NCBI RefSeq assembly: GCF_052324685.1
Contig: NW_027506876.1
Coordinates: 1,576,501-1,640,500 of the forward strand
Direction: 5' to 3'
Origin: Brachyhypopomus gauderio
Lineage: Eukaryota > Chordata > Actinopteri > Gymnotiformes > Hypopomidae
Length of the DNA: 64,000 nt
Position numbers and translations under genes: made by a program. Shown piece by piece: positions 25,898 to 38,869 of the stretch. Each line of letters opens with the position of its first letter. Position 1 is the stretch's first letter. Below the pieces are notes generated by a model. It did not search any database, had not been told where the DNA came from, and saw only the letters and a list, made by a program, of their open reading frames with translations.

Positions 25898-28800
25898 ATG
25901 GAAAAGAAAAACACTGTTCATTTTGGTGCCGGACCTGCAAAACTTCCACCATCCGTAAGTTTCCAGTTGGATTCTTGCTGACGACACAATTGTTTTTGTT
26001 TGAGGACTTTCTGGAATAAATATTAATTTTCTAGCTTTTGTGGGGTTACTTAAGGTTTTGAGTTCACCTTTAATGTAGGACATCGCTCGCAGTCATGCTT
26101 CATCTTGGTGAAGTATGCTGTATTTACTGATGATCACACGCCGTGTTAAATCATGGGGGTTGTGGTCTTCAGTAGATGTTGGAAGAAGGATGAGTTAAGC
26201 GTGTGGATGTTGCATCATCCTTCTCTTCAAACATCGTCATTGTCTCGGTATAAATAGTCGCTTGCAGGCCATACCTACCTACAACCTTTAACATCTGTAG
26301 ATGGTGAAATGTCTTTCAAGCGTTAACCACTGTGATTCTGCGCACTTGTTTTGCACTTGTCGTGTCGTAAATAAAGCTGCAGTTAAATCAGTTTCGTGTC
26401 TGCTGGTAATATAACGCTTTAGCGAATTTGGATCCGCTTTAGCGAATTTGGATGGTATAACTGGCTTTATGCATCATATTTTTCCCTTTTCTCGGTGAGT
26501 TACTATGTCAGGTTAAGGGATGCGCTATTTTACTGCCACACATTATCATTGGTCTGGAGATTGTGGTCTTCTAGTCTACTGCAGGGGGTATTCCAGAAAG
26601 CGGGTTTAACAAACTCTAAACTTAACCCTGAACTCAGAGTTGTCTTACCCCGAGCTGACATACTCTGAGTTTTCGGTTCCAAAACGGCGGATCGGAGTTA
26701 AAGTAATCAGGGTCGCTCAACTCTGAGTAGGTTGACCCAGACAGAAGCGCGTTCACGCGTAACTATGAAAGGCATTCTTAATGGAACGCAGATAAATAGG
26801 ATTTATCATGGACTTAAACGCGAAAATCAGCCGAGCATCGTATTTCACACCACTGTAGCTTGAAGTATTAATTATATTATTTAGACGTAATTTAGATACA
26901 TTAGAAACATTAAAAACTAGGGAGTTTTTCCTTGCCACTGTCGCCTTTGGCTTGTTCACTGGGGGCTAGGACTCGGCACTTGTAAAGCTGCTTTGTGACA
27001 ACAACTGTTGTAAAAAGCGCTATATAAATAAAATTTGATTGATTGATTGATTGATTGATTGATATTTTGATATTATTAAACGTAAACGTAATACTACGGT
27101 AGCTGCTAGAGAAAGGCAATCAGCATGTCAAAAAATCCCAACAGAGTTGATGCGTGAGTGAAAATTATATTTTTGTATTTAGCAGAAGGGCGCGATTATA
27201 TTATATTCTCCACATTTATAATACTGAGGTGTTTTTTTTTTTTTTTTTAATTGAACACTTTCTAATTCCAGGTCTAATCCGGGTGGTATGAAACGCACTT
27301 TGCATCAGATAAAAATGAAGTATAAGAACATAATACAAAGTGGTATGGTTGTACATAACTATCTTATTCTTAATATATATTCTTAAATATATTTATTTAC
27401 AGGAAAAATGAAATAATGAAACATAACAGTGAATTTGACTGTAATGTATATTAAAAGGTTACAGGGTAGATGGTGGGGTGGGTGGTGGTGGTGGTGCATG
27501 ATTTAATGTGAAAGCAGTGATTGCAGATGGAGTCTCTGACAACTCCACCATCTCTGTTGTCACCCACATGCATTTAAGGTTCCTCATCTGTGGGCATGTC
27601 AGAGATGGTAGGCTGTCGCTCTTCCTGGATGGTTGCAATGTTGTGTAATACCACATATGCCATTATTATGTGGCACGCCCTATCAGGGGTTACTCTGAGC
27701 CCCTTCAGGCACTGGAACCTGGCCTCGAGGATTCCTAGGGTCATTTCAATTCTTGCCCTGGTTTTGCTGTGGGCCTGATTGTAGCGGGCCTGTGGTCCAG
27801 GTGCAGGATCTGAATAGGGAGTCATAAAGTAGGCCTATAGGACAGGCAGGATACCCTCTGTCTCCATGAAGGAGGCCGTCATAGTGTCCTATAATCGCAC
27901 TAGGGTTTGCAATGATTTTAACTATTACACTGCATGTGAATAACTAGCAAAACTACCTCAGGCCTACTCTGGTCAGATTTGTTGTACAGTGTGGAATCAT
28001 ACACGGATCCTGGACATCTGGCTTCAACATTTGTGATGAGGTGGGAAACATCACATATGATCTTGATGGGGAGAACGGTCTGTTACAATAGCTACGTTAT
28101 TTTTGTTACCATTAAAGATAAGAACATTATTCATTAAGGGTTAGAAAGGTTAGTACCTGTACATTAATGCTATGGATGGATTTTCTGTTTATGTAATCAC
28201 CTTCATGTTTTAATGGTGCTGTAATAGGTAGCATATGTGGGTTCCATCAATGCAACCAATCACTCTAGGAAATCCTTAAAAATTAAATGGAATGAAGTTC
28301 GTTATATCTTGCTTCTCCTTTGCTTAATTTCTTTATTGTCCGTGTGAATTAAAGACAAACCAACGATGCTGTGGAATTCCTCTTTGATGTCCATAACTGG
28401 CTTAAGCCCAGGAAACACCACAAAACTGGGCACTAGTCGTTTTAATGCCGGACATAGTTTTTGGACAGACCGACATACAGTAGCTTTGCTGACAGGTTCC
28501 GCATCTCCTACACTATAAAGAAAACTTCCACTAGCAAAAAAACAGAGTGATGTATAAAAATCTGGAGAGAATTGAGGGCTGATCCACAATGTGTAATATT
28601 TGAAATGTGACGCTTAATAATGTTACTAATGTAAGTAATTGATTGTGCTGAAAAATGATAACGTTAATAAAAAATCATCCGAAAATGATAGTAAGTGTAT
28701 GTCTATTTGGGGTTTTATAAGGCGTTCCCGAAGAAGGGCTCTGCGAATAGACTGAGCTTCAATATCCACAGGATCCTCGAGGAAAGGACACGTCATGATG

Positions 28801-31800
28801 ACGTGTTTGTAACTCAGATTTAGGTTAAAGTTAACCTGCTAGTGAGTCGGTTAGCTTCAGAGCATAAGTTGCTATAGTAACTGACTCAGGTTCTCTCTAA
28901 GCTCTGTTTCTGGAACAGAAAACCCTGAGTTTTCGTTAACTCTGTGTTTACTTACCCTGTTTCGTCACTTAACCTGCTTTCTGGAATATCCATCTGGTGT
29001 CTTAAAAGAGCAGATTTAAACCAACAGAGACTCACACACAACAGTAACGAATGGTGGCCTTACTCAGACCTCATTACTACTACTATTATTACTTCAGTGA
29101 CTCATCATGGAAACCAAACAGACAGTTTGTCAGACTAAGACAGAGGATTGATGTACCCAGATAACAAGTGAACATTGAATCAACGTTGAAATTACATTGT
29201 TTTCATCATTTATGGTTGACAACCTATAAATTGACGTTTTTAAAAGTTAAAAAATTTTTTATTCTAAATGATTGTTAACGTTGAAAAAAAGATGTTGAAT
29301 CAACGTTGTTTGATTAGGGTTACCCTAGGTTATCAAATGTCATTTGATGTAAAAGTGAAATCTCTGTTTCTAAAAATGAATATATGGCATATAATTTTGC
29401 TGCATAACTATTGCATCTTAAACAACACATCCCAGAGAATCGTATCTGGACGTGTGTGGGATTTAGTTGCAGCTGAAAATGTAAACAGGTTTGGGAGCCA
29501 CTCTTCCTGTTAATGCTGAACAAACCGGTTTTCCACAAAACCCCGGGCAGAAACATGTCAAGCAGTTACAATAGCACTGCAGCAATGAAACAAGAGACAT
29601 AAGTGCACGTAAACTTGAAGGAAATGCAGAATAAATGAACTAAACTTTGCAGTTACAAAATTAATGTTTTCCCTTTTTGTATTAATCTACTAGTTCAAGT
29701 TTTGTTGTAGGAATAATCAGTTCTGTATGAGTTACTAATGTGATGTGAAATATTAGGGCTAGGTCATTCAGAAATATTTTCATTTTACTAGTTTTTCGAT
29801 TAATTTGCTTTTGGAACCTTGAGCAATTGATAGTCCACTACTTTAAGCTTTCTGGCATGTGTGCCAATATCTGTATTTCTATCAATTGTTAGTGCTTAGT
29901 GTGTGTGTGTATCTACCTGTATGCACCTAAAAATGGTGCAATGGCATTATTAATGCCAGTTGCAGTTATGTTTATGTTTAAAGCTTAGTTTGAAGCAAGG
30001 TCCTCATTAAATATGTTGTAAATTAATGTAGGTGAATTTTGTTAAAACAAACAAACAAAAAAAAGAGATGAATAACATTAGAATGTATCTGATTTACATA
30101 AGTTGTGAAAATTAGCCTATAGTTTTGTAAGTTGTCTAAAAATGTGTTAAATAAAAGGGGTATACATTTTCACACCAGGGCCGGCCCTTCCATTAGGCAA
30201 TATAGGCAAATACTAGGGGTGCCGTCTGTCCAGGGGGGGCGCTCGCATGATTCCTGGCATGTGCAATTTTTTTTTTACAAATGAACAATTAATAAATGTG
30301 AAAATAAGTAAAGTCCAGATGGTCATAATTTAATTGTTTATAATATTGGTCAAATTAATAATTTTTATAATAACAATACACGACACCCATCACGCGTGCG
30401 CCCCCTTCGACCCCCCCCCCCGTCCCCCCGTCCCCCCTCCCTGCGCGCTCTTCGCACCTCGTTACAGTTTCTCTGTGGGGTAAAAGACATCACGGAGTGA
30501 GTGACGGAAGTCCTCTGGTGCCCAGGGTAGAAAAAGGAGAAAAGAGGAGGAAGAAAGGCAGAAAAAACAGAGGTAATATAGAGGTAACATATAAACTGTA
30601 TGTTGTAAAAGTTCTCTTCAGAAAGGTAGCTACTAGCTAGCACGTGATGGCGTCAGTTACCTCCCTCCCTAAACACATTAAAGAAATTTGAAAATGCCTC
30701 ATAACCCCCCATTTTCAATTAGAGACTCTGTTAGAGACTCTCTACAATAAGCAGAAACTTCATATGTCCCTAGTGTAATCGCCTTCTATTGTCTCTTTTG
30801 TATTTGTTGTATTTGGCAAAAGCTCCAATTAACTTTTCAGCACCTGCTGAATTGTAATTGAAGGTTGCTTAGTTTTAATATGAGAATGTATGTTTAATGT
30901 GTTTCCATCTTTTGCGGATAATTTTTGTAAGCAGATCTTACACACTGACTCATGGGTTTGCTGACTCTCCCTTTTTTACAGATGTTGCCAATCTGTATCA
31001 GTGGTGTTTTTCTTTGAAACCAGTTCGCTTGACTCATAACTAACACTCAATCGTCATTGTGGATTTTTCCCCTCTGTATGATCTTAATGAACACCGCCAC
31101 TCCACTCATCAGTGAGCTCCAACTGCTGACCCTGCCCACAGATCTTTTTAATGCATACCCAAAATGTCTTAAATGTCCCATTTTTCAAAGTACAGATTTG
31201 GCACCATTGCGTCACATCACATGGTTAATATACTCCCACAATTTTACAATACTGTCATCCAGTGGTGGACAGTAACTAAGTAAATGTAATTCGTTACTCA
31301 TAATTCGTTAAGTAACATTTCCATGTATCTGTACTTTACTCAAGTACTTTTATTTGGTAAGACTTTATACTTTTACTTCACTACATTTCAAAGCGAAACT
31401 TTTTACTTTTCACTTTGTTAGATTTACAGAAACATCTCGTTCCTTTTTCATTTTTAAATCAACGTTTAATAAAATACCGAAAGGTCAAAGTGTACCGTGT
31501 CACAGACTATAACCAATCAGCGCTCAGTAAGAGATTAAGATTTGTACGCTATTTGGCTGAGGATCTGACATGGCTGCAACAGATGGCTTCCCCCAACACC
31601 CCTGGCCTTATTTAGCCCAATTGTTTGAATTCCTCGAAAAGAAAAATGATTCGTATTCCTCGTATTCAAAATTTATCAGGAATTTTGAAGCTTTGAGGCC
31701 AGGTTTAAAACTGTAAGTGTGATGGGCCATTGTTGAAATGTAATGACCTGCTGCATTAGCACTAGCAGTGTCGGTGAGTGTTCCATCAGCATGCATACAG

Positions 31801-34800
31801 AAACTGCATTCAGGAAGTCCTAATCAGAAGAAATCTGTAGAGCAATTCTTCTGGCTTTCTTCAGGTTTTGATCCAAGCACAGAGGGAGCTGCTGAATTAC
31901 AGTGGCACTGGGATTAGTGTTCTTGGTAAGGAGCATTTTGATATGTAATAAAAATTACCGGTAGTCTATATGGTTGCAGTGGTATTAATGGTGATTTAAA
32001 AACTTTGTCTAGAAATGAGCCACAGGACATCAGAGTTCACCAAAATCATAAACACAGCAGAAAATCTTCTCCGTGAACTTATGTGAGTGTTGTGAAATGT
32101 TTGTCTTGAATTATCTTCAGTGACACTCGCATGGCTTTGATTGATGGTCATATAATTGCCAAGTAACCGTATCAACATTTTATGTTGTTTATACTTTGGC
32201 TCCTGTTCTGTTCCCAGGAATATACCTGAAAACTACAAAGTGTTATTTGTTCATGGTGGTGGAACAGGGCAGTTCAGTGCTGTTCCTCTCAATCTGATTG
32301 GTCTAAAGAAGGACAGGTGTGCAGATTATATCGTGACTGGGGCTTGGTCTGAAAGGGCAGCCAAAGAGGCACAGAAGTACGGCAGTGTGAACGTGGTTCA
32401 CCCACAACTGGACACATACACATGTAAGTTGCTTTGATTCTCTGTTTTGAATCACAGGGTGTAAATTGGGTTGTGAATGCCCTCTGGATTATACTGATTG
32501 CAGAAATAGCATTTTTTATAAGTACAATATTGTGGAAACTCTTCACATATAGCCTGTTTTGAGCTATAGAGAACTTCTAAAACTGCCAACCAATGAGGTG
32601 TGATTTTTATTAGTTCATTTATCATGGTTGTTCAGTCTTTTTCCTACTTATTCCAACCTCTCATATAACCACCATTATTGTGTTCAAGAAAAACTGCTCG
32701 TTAGCCTATAAAAGTTGTTATTCACTTGAATCATCTTCCGTACCAAATTCAGTGAGTGCTTAATGAAAGTTCCATTTTTGTATATTTTGATTTTGCATTT
32801 TGTAAAAGGTGACATATAGACATTTGCTTGAATATTGTGCAAAAATGAAACGGTTAAAATATGTAATGTTCAAAAATATCCCTAAAAATGCCAGTAAAAA
32901 GATTTAGCTTCATGTGAATTCAAGAATAAAGCATCAATCATTTCCTTCAGGTATTCCGGACAGCAGCACGTGGTCACTGAATCCTTCAGCTTCGTATGTC
33001 TACTACTGCAGCAATGAAACGGTCCATGGTGTCGAGTTTAATTTCATTCCTGACACAAAGGATGTCATTCTTGTCAGTGATATGTCTTCAAATTTCCTGT
33101 CCCGACCAATAGATGTATCAAAGGTTGGCATTATTTTTTCATTAGTTTTTTCATTTTGCTGTGGCACAATTGTTAGTTAGTTGGTTAGTTAGGCACTTGG
33201 TTAGTTTTATATTTGTTTTAATTGTTTAACAATGAGTTGTTTGTCTTTTGTCCAAGTTTGGGCTGATATTTGCAGGTGCCCAAAAGAACATTGGATGTGC
33301 TGGAGTCACTGTTGTCATTGTGAGAGAGGATCTGTTGGGTAAAGCTTTAAGGGAATGCCCGATTATACTGGATTACAAAGTACAAGCTGAAAACAATTCC
33401 CTCTACAACACACCCTCTTGCTTCAGGCAAGTCTTTTTTTCAGTGCTCTTGTGCCTGGTTTAAATGCCTCCATGACAACCAACATATTTCCAATAATTAA
33501 TATCAAAATAAATATATAAAGATTAATCTAGAAATTCAGCATAATATTTTAGTCTGCACTCTGCAATCATTGAGGTCTAAGGAGTGAACCCAGTTCTGGT
33601 GGATCTCTGTTTCCACATTAACAAGATTCTTCTTTGAGCTAGCAGCTGTGCAAAAGATGGAGCATCCTTTATTTGGTTAAATGTGGAGATATTATTTCTG
33701 GACCTCCAAAGATGGCCAAATTGCAACTAGGCTGAAATTGCTCTTCAAGTACTTCAGATAAAGTTATAAATACTGAGACAGAAGTGTATAATCTTTGAAC
33801 AATCCCAAAACATGGAAACTATGTTAGCCTTGTCAAGGTGACATATGTTCAGATGTGGATGAAATGTGTGATTGATCTTAGCCAACCTGGTTTTATAATA
33901 GTAAGCATGATAAACAATCACAGGATGTTGACCCATTTGATTCTAAATATGGCACTTTCCCAGGTCTGATCTGCTATCTCCACTCCAAGTTCCTCTGCCT
34001 ATTTAGGTTTCATATGATCTAATCTTGTGTCTTAAACAGTTTTAAATAAATGTATTTAAGAATATTGTAGTGTCTAGAATGGCATTGAAAGTCAGCAGTG
34101 GCCACTAAAGGTGGATTGGTACTGCAAAAAATAGATTCCAATTTGCACCAGTCCACCACTGAGTTTTGTATATTAGCCACCCACCCAGTAATATCTAAGC
34201 TTGGACAGTGCAAGTCCTCTGGTCATTCAAGAATGAAAAATTATTTTGTCTACTTAAAACAGTTATTAGAAGAAAGATATTGAAAAAGATAAGAATCTGT
34301 ATTCAGTTATTCCTACCTGTACAGAACAGGTGGAGAATGTCACCATTTTAAATTTTTTCTTCCATTCAGATGTTTTGCTGGTTTACACTCTGTTCATCCA
34401 CCTCTTACCACTGGTAACTCCCCTGCACAAGTCCTGCTTTTCTCTTCTTGCTGTCACTTCGATGTGGCTCTGTAAAAACATTTCACCTCATGTGGGTCTC
34501 ACTTTGTATTCATCCCAGCTCCATTATTTATTAATGTAACATTTATCAGACTCTGCCATAGTTCCCACATCTCTTCTGCACTGCGTAACTGGTACAAAGG
34601 AATAATCTTTCTGAATAATCTCTGAATAATCTTTTTGAATAATCTTTCTGAATCCACTGAGTCATCTGGCCTGCTCTGCTTCTCTAGTTGCTGTTTTGTT
34701 TTTTTCGGGGGTTCTTTTGCTAAGAACTTGCTGAGTTAAATGTTAACTTACTCACTTGACTGCAAGTCTTACTAATGAGGCTTTTCTGGCCAGCTGCTTA

Positions 34801-37800
34801 ATGGTCTGGAAAAAAAACTGTGACTTGTCCTTTCTCACCGAGACATTGCAGCAGCCTGGGGACTATTTGCATGTTAACACACTCACATATGGTGAATTTG
34901 ACTTATCTATACCCAAGCTGAAGGGTACAGGTGGTGGTTTGTTTTTTGTTTTAAACAATAAGATCCTCAACATTTAGCCTCTGTGAATTCCATGATGTAA
35001 TGTCACTTCAGTTCACAGCATTGAATTTTATTTAGCATTTCAGATTCCATCTGTCACTTTGCTTGTTTTTGTTCTGGCCTTGATAAAACTGGCCTTAACC
35101 CTGACTTATTGGACAAAATTTGAACTGTTTCTAATCTACCTTTCCTGGAAAATGTCTATAGAGGTTTGTAGCCTCACCATCAAACACATCCACAATAATC
35201 TTAATGAGCTTTTTGTCCATGACTAGCAATGCTCATCTCCACTCTTCAGTATCGGTATCTCTTGGGGTCTGTCTGTATCCTGACCCTCAGCTATTGGTAT
35301 CTATCAGTAGTGGAGTGCTTTGTCTGCTACTGTGGCATAAGTTGTTACTCAAGGGTCAGTCCTTGGCTCTTAGTTCTTCATAATTTACATCATATGTCAA
35401 ACTCAAGGCCCACAGGCTGACATGCCACATAATTCTTATGGCCCATGAGAACTTTCAAAGCATATGATTGTCTTAAAATAAAGGTTTGTGCTGCTTTAAA
35501 AGTGCACATTGTAAAATTGTATATAAACTACATCTCCCACAATGCATGTCAATTTTGTGACCAACAAAGTGACTGCATCCCACATCCCACCACTAGAATG
35601 TTTCCACATCAGCATTTAATGAAGGCGGTTTTGCAGGTACATTTTTGAAGAGGTGTATGCTAAAGGTGTATGAGCAGGTGTGCCCTGACCAGACATACTT
35701 TCTTAATGATAACTCCGTCTGCAAATAGTTACATCAAGCTAACAGGAAATTTGATCACACAGCTCTGAAGAGACATATTTTGAGTACATGATCAATAGAT
35801 GAGGATGGTGTGTGTGTAATGGTGTCATGTTAATTAACATTATGTCAAGGAGTAGTTACATTTATACAGTCTTACCGTTACAGAGTGCTGATGCAGTCCT
35901 CAAGTGAGTGATTGTCAGATAGGGTGCTGTCTGTCTTCTCCTCTTGTCAGTGTTCACCTAAAGTGTCAAAAACATTTATATAAGCACTTCCACCAGACAT
36001 CCATCACTTTCTCCCACCCCTGGTGACATTTATTCATGGCAAAAATTGTAGATGTTTTTTGTGTAGATGAACTACCTGAAACTTAACAGCTTAACAGTGA
36101 CCAAACTGAAGATTTACTCATTGTTCCTTTTGTTGGAAGATTTTTTGTTTGTTTGTTTCTGTAGTCATAAGACTGTAATCACAAGATCAAGTCTGATTTT
36201 TTTAATTGTTAGTCCATCCTAAAACTCTGCGTACTTCATTTTCTATGTGCACTTGCCACAGAACCAGCTCACAGGCTTCCATTACACAACTACTGTTGTC
36301 TTCCTGCCTCCAGCACAGATGACCTTTAATGCCTTGTTGAGTTCGCTTGAGCCCCCTTCTCTACACCCCATATGTTCATCTGGGCACTGTAGTACTTTGG
36401 CTCTTCTCTGTCTGGGGTTTATTGTTTATTTTATTATTCTAAATTATTGTATTAAGTATTTAGGAGTTTGCCTCCTACCATATAGAACACAGGCAGTCAG
36501 TTTTAATACACTTATGAATTGGTTTACTCTTATATAAATAATATAATATACTCTTATATAAATCTTATATAAATCTTATTGTTGTTATTTTGGCAACGTT
36601 ACAGCATCTACATCATGAAGCTGGTTCTGGAATGGATCAAAGGTAATGGAGGTGCAGAAGCCATGGAGATACTGAACAGACAGAAGTCTTCTTTGATCTA
36701 TGACATCATCAACATATCCAATGGATTCTATTGGTTAGTGAAATCACATGAATATACAGTATGTGTAATAAATCTAAATGTTAAACATTGTTTAATTAAA
36801 CTGACTCAAGAAGTAGAACATGTCTCGGTTCTCAAGTGACCAGCAACATCTTCACTATTGTTTCATTTCAACTGGTGGAAGCTGAAATAACATTTTCAAT
36901 TAAAATACCAGTAAAGCAAAAGTGTTTAAATCTGGAAGAAAAGTGCTGTTATTGAACCATTGTACCCCCTCCTGACCCGCCCCTCCCTAACCCGCCCCTC
37001 CTCTCAGCTGCCCCGTTGACGTGCAGTGCCAGAGCCGCATGAACGTTCCGTTCCGCATTGGGAAAAAAGAGGGAGATGAATCTCTGGAGAAGCTGTTTCT
37101 GGATGGGGCCTCCAAACTTGGAATGATTTCATTAAAAGGACACAGGTATTGGACAAACACAAAGATCATTTGCAAATAATTTAAAAATACATTTCACAAT
37201 AGATCTAGAAGCAAATTAAAACACTTCAAGGCGAGTAAAACTCTTACTATGTTAACATGTAAAACCATTTTGCCAATCATGCAATGTCACATTGGATGGG
37301 TGCATAATCTATTAACTGAACAAAGTGTACTCTTTGATATAAGTGACACCAAACTCTGTTTCCTTGAATATTTAACACAAAATAAAAAATTGTTTAGTTA
37401 AAACAAACTGAAAGAACTGTTTGGCCTTCACTGTTTGATACTAAGCACTGGCAAAGCGAGGCGTCCCAGATAGTGTGAAGCTTCCAGTTCACAAGTGCCA
37501 GTTTCCCTGGCAACAAGTTTGTATGGACTGTCCTTTTTCACACAATAACAAAGCGAGAGAGAGAGTGAGAGAGAGAGATTTTGTGATTTCTATAAATATA
37601 TAGATTATGCAACTCCGTCACATTGTCACACTGATATTTCATGTAAACTGATAAATACATCGACCACCCACTTGTACGTGTGTGCGTGCACATGCGTGTA
37701 ATATATTATATAAATGTTGCTTAGTTGCATTATAATTTCAGCCTTCACTCTGTTGATTTTGACAGATCGGTTGGTGGAATACGGGTTTCTCTGTACAATG

Positions 37801-37886
37801 CCGTGACTCTGGAAGATACTCAAGCACTCTCTGCCTATATGAAGGACTTTCTGAAGGACCATCATCATAATGAAGTTGATCATTAG
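25898..37886 (+). CDS. psat1: Phosphoserine aminotransferase
   Basis: Cytosolic PLP enzyme that moves an amino group from glutamate to 3-phosphohydroxypyruvate, the second step of serine synthesis. Nine exons join into 1125 nt (374 aa): 25898-25954, 31865-31925, 32013-32082, 32218-32423, 32951-33123, 33257-33426, 36605-36733, 37008-37145, 37766-37886. Phases run 0, 1, 2, 1, 0, 2, 2, 2. Family landmarks in order: [10 protein letters not shown] (8-17), VLEMSHR (about 38-44), [11 protein letters not shown] (76-86, phosphate-binding loop), TGAWS with W106 stacking on the cofactor, NETVHGVE (153-160), SDMSSNF (D175), AGAQKN with the PLP lysine K199, YNTPSCF (239-245), and HRSVGGIR (334-341). The human protein has 370 aa and its lysine is K200. 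Intron 6 must use a GC donor. The start has A at -3 and G at +4. All active-site residues expected are present, so it looks functional. Confidence 0.97.
26917..27062 (+). mobile_element. Retroposon copy 4, nested in the Harbinger element
   Basis: A short 5'-truncated copy in plus orientation: GGGAGTTTTTCCTTGCCACT, then AAAGCGCTATATAAATAAAA and a (TTGA)n tail of about six units. It lies inside the left arm of the Harbinger element, so it is the younger insertion. Confidence 0.75.
27574..28589 (-). pseudogene. Harbinger transposase (HARBI1-like), broken
   Basis: DDE_Tnp_4-type transposase in pieces on the minus strand. The N-terminal part (28302-28589) has [20 protein letters not shown] and [14 protein letters not shown], the first catalytic aspartate, is near 28235-28255. 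CPGSVYDS, the second, is near 27995-28020. [11 protein letters not shown] is near 27840-27870. A frame change then leads to [20 protein letters not shown] (27574-27825), with the glutamate of the triad, followed by [11 protein letters not shown]. All three acidic motifs survive, but at least two frame breaks separate them, so no active enzyme is expected. It is antisense to PSAT1. The partner MYB-like protein of Harbinger elements was not seen. Confidence 0.8.
29150..29320. repeat. AATCAACGTTGA palindromic repeat
   Basis: GAATCAACGTTGAAAT (about 29177) and GAATCAACGTTGTTTG (about 29297) flank a segment with GGTTGACAACC and TTAACGTTGAAAA. Similar phrases are widespread in fish genomes as a MITE. 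Edges were not resolved. Confidence 0.5.
30176..30460. mobile_element. hAT-like terminus CAGGGCCGGCCC
   Basis: It starts CAGGGCCGGCCCTTCCATTA, a phrase seen at many vertebrate transposon ends, followed by GGGGGGGCGCTCGC and a C-rich run. The matching right end was not found. Confidence 0.4.
31260..31720 (+). mobile_element. hAT 5' fragment
   Basis: It starts CAGTGGTGGACAGTAACTAA, a frequent fish hAT end, with TACTTTACTCAAGTACTTTT downstream. Near 31603-31700 a frame reads [10 protein letters not shown] and EKKNDSYSY, like the start of hAT transposases. It is then lost in stops. No right end was found. Confidence 0.5.
34360..35390 (+). pseudogene. Degraded LINE ORF2 (endonuclease and RT pieces)
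   Basis: An open frame at 34756-34977 reads [29 protein letters not shown] and [10 protein letters not shown], matching the apurinic-endonuclease domain of fish LINEs (LTETW...PGD...GGG). About 380 bp further, 35352-35392 reads QGSVLG, a stop, then FFIIY: the reverse-transcriptase motif GSVLGPLLF with a stop. Most of the domain between them is deleted. Confidence 0.65.
35395..35610. mobile_element. hAT-like patch
   Basis: ATGTCAAACTCAAGGCCCAC followed by GGCTGACATGCCACATAATT resembles a common vertebrate hAT end, and ACTACATCTCCCACAATGCA lies 120 bp on. Partial and diverged. Confidence 0.4.
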
Positions 37887-38556
37887 TTGACTTGGCTACT
37901 TTGCTAGTAACTGCTCAGCCGTCCTCCTTCACTAATATTATCCTTAATTTTGTTAGAATATTATTGATTGTATTTTTGATTTTATTTCCAAATTGTTCAT
38001 TTTATGTAGTTAGAGAATTGTTCTAATTTTAATAGTTTATTTAAACACTTTTTTTGTTAGTTTTTTTGACGTAAATACTACTAAATATGTTGAATCTGTC
38101 AAAAGATAATCCAGTTATGTTTTTGTCACTTAGCTGACAAACACAATCCTCTCCAAAATGTCTAACTAGTATTAGTCTTTTTTTTTCTAAAAATTTAACA
38201 ATGTGCCTTTACATTTGAATAGGGAAACTTTTATTTATGTATCTAATATTTTACAAAGATATTCATGCCATGTAGTTTCTATGTAAATGAAGTGGCAAAG
38301 GATAAAAAAATTTGAAATTAAACTCAATGTAACAAGTAATTGAGCTCTTAATTTTGTGAAAAGTTTCATTAATTAAAGACCTGCATTTGATTTATATTTT
38401 ACTGCTTTTGTATATGTTTGAAAAAAACATCCTGGTAGACCGTGAATTTTTTTAGAAATTCAAAAGCTAGAGCGTTATGAATAACATTAGAATCATCAGT
38501 GTTTCCTCCTGCACTATTGTTCAGGGTGTGGCTTACGATGAAATTATGGAAATATA
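37887..38556. other. PSAT1 3' UTR and flank
   Basis: AT-rich DNA after the stop codon. The best polyadenylation signal is ATTAAA at 38317-38322, about 430 bp past the stop; no AATAAA lies closer. Confidence 0.5.
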
Positions 38557-38869
38557 TGTCACAGTACAGCTCCGGACCCAGCCCTTCACGCGTGTGTATG
38601 TGTAGTCTGTGTCTATGTATGTACTTCCTGTGTGTGTGGCTGTTTGAGTATGTTTTCACCCGTCTCATTAGTCTGATGTGTTACACACGGTGCTTATGTG
38701 TTAAGTATGTATTGTGTGAGTTACTCTTGTCCTGTGCTCGTCTTTTGAGTCCATTGTCGGGAGTGTTTCCCGTTTCATGTTTGCTACCTTAGTAGCCATT
38801 ATTAACTATAATAAACTGCATCTATATGACCACTCATCCTTGCATCCTGCCTAGACCTTGCACGTTACA
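38557..38869 (+). mobile_element. Solo LTR
   Basis: A 313-bp block starts TGTCACAG and ends CGTTACA (the TG...CA rule). It is flanked by direct repeats ATATA (38552-38556 and 38870-38874), a 5-bp target duplication as made by retroviral-type integrases. It contains AATAAA at 38810-38815. No internal retroelement sequence lies nearby, so it is a recombined solo LTR. A gypsy-like origin is a guess. The short open frames over it are chance. Confidence 0.75.

Larger units (their letters stand above)
26584..28991 (-). mobile_element. PIF/Harbinger transposon in PSAT1 intron 1
   Basis: The ends are inverted: the left end carries TATTCCAGAAAGCGGGTTTAA and the right end in reverse reads TATTCCAGAAAGCAGGTTAA. 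Subterminal ACTCAGAGTT / ACTCTGAGTTTTCG phrases recur on both sides. It encloses a Harbinger transposase remnant on the minus strand. The expected 3-bp target duplication was not found, so exact ends are uncertain by a few bases. Confidence 0.8.
25955..31864. other. PSAT1 intron 1 (5.9 kb)
   Basis: The longest PSAT1 intron. It holds the PIF/Harbinger element, a nested retroposon, a palindromic ATCAACGTTGA-rich repeat (29150-29320), a hAT-like terminus (30176) and a hAT 5' fragment (31260). Remaining stretches (25955-26583, 29330-30170, 30470-31250) show nothing recognisable apart from a C-run at 30411-30438. Confidence 0.85.
33427..36604. other. PSAT1 intron 6 (3.2 kb)
   Basis: It holds a degraded LINE (34360-35390) and a hAT-like patch (35395-35610). 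Sequence at 33430-34350 and 35620-36600 was not recognised, except a triple AATAATCT(T)TCTGA-like repeat at 34600-34650. Confidence 0.75.

Noticed and set aside
27590..27778. Plus-strand open frame in PSAT1 intron 1
   Set aside because: It is the antisense of the Harbinger transposase fragment.
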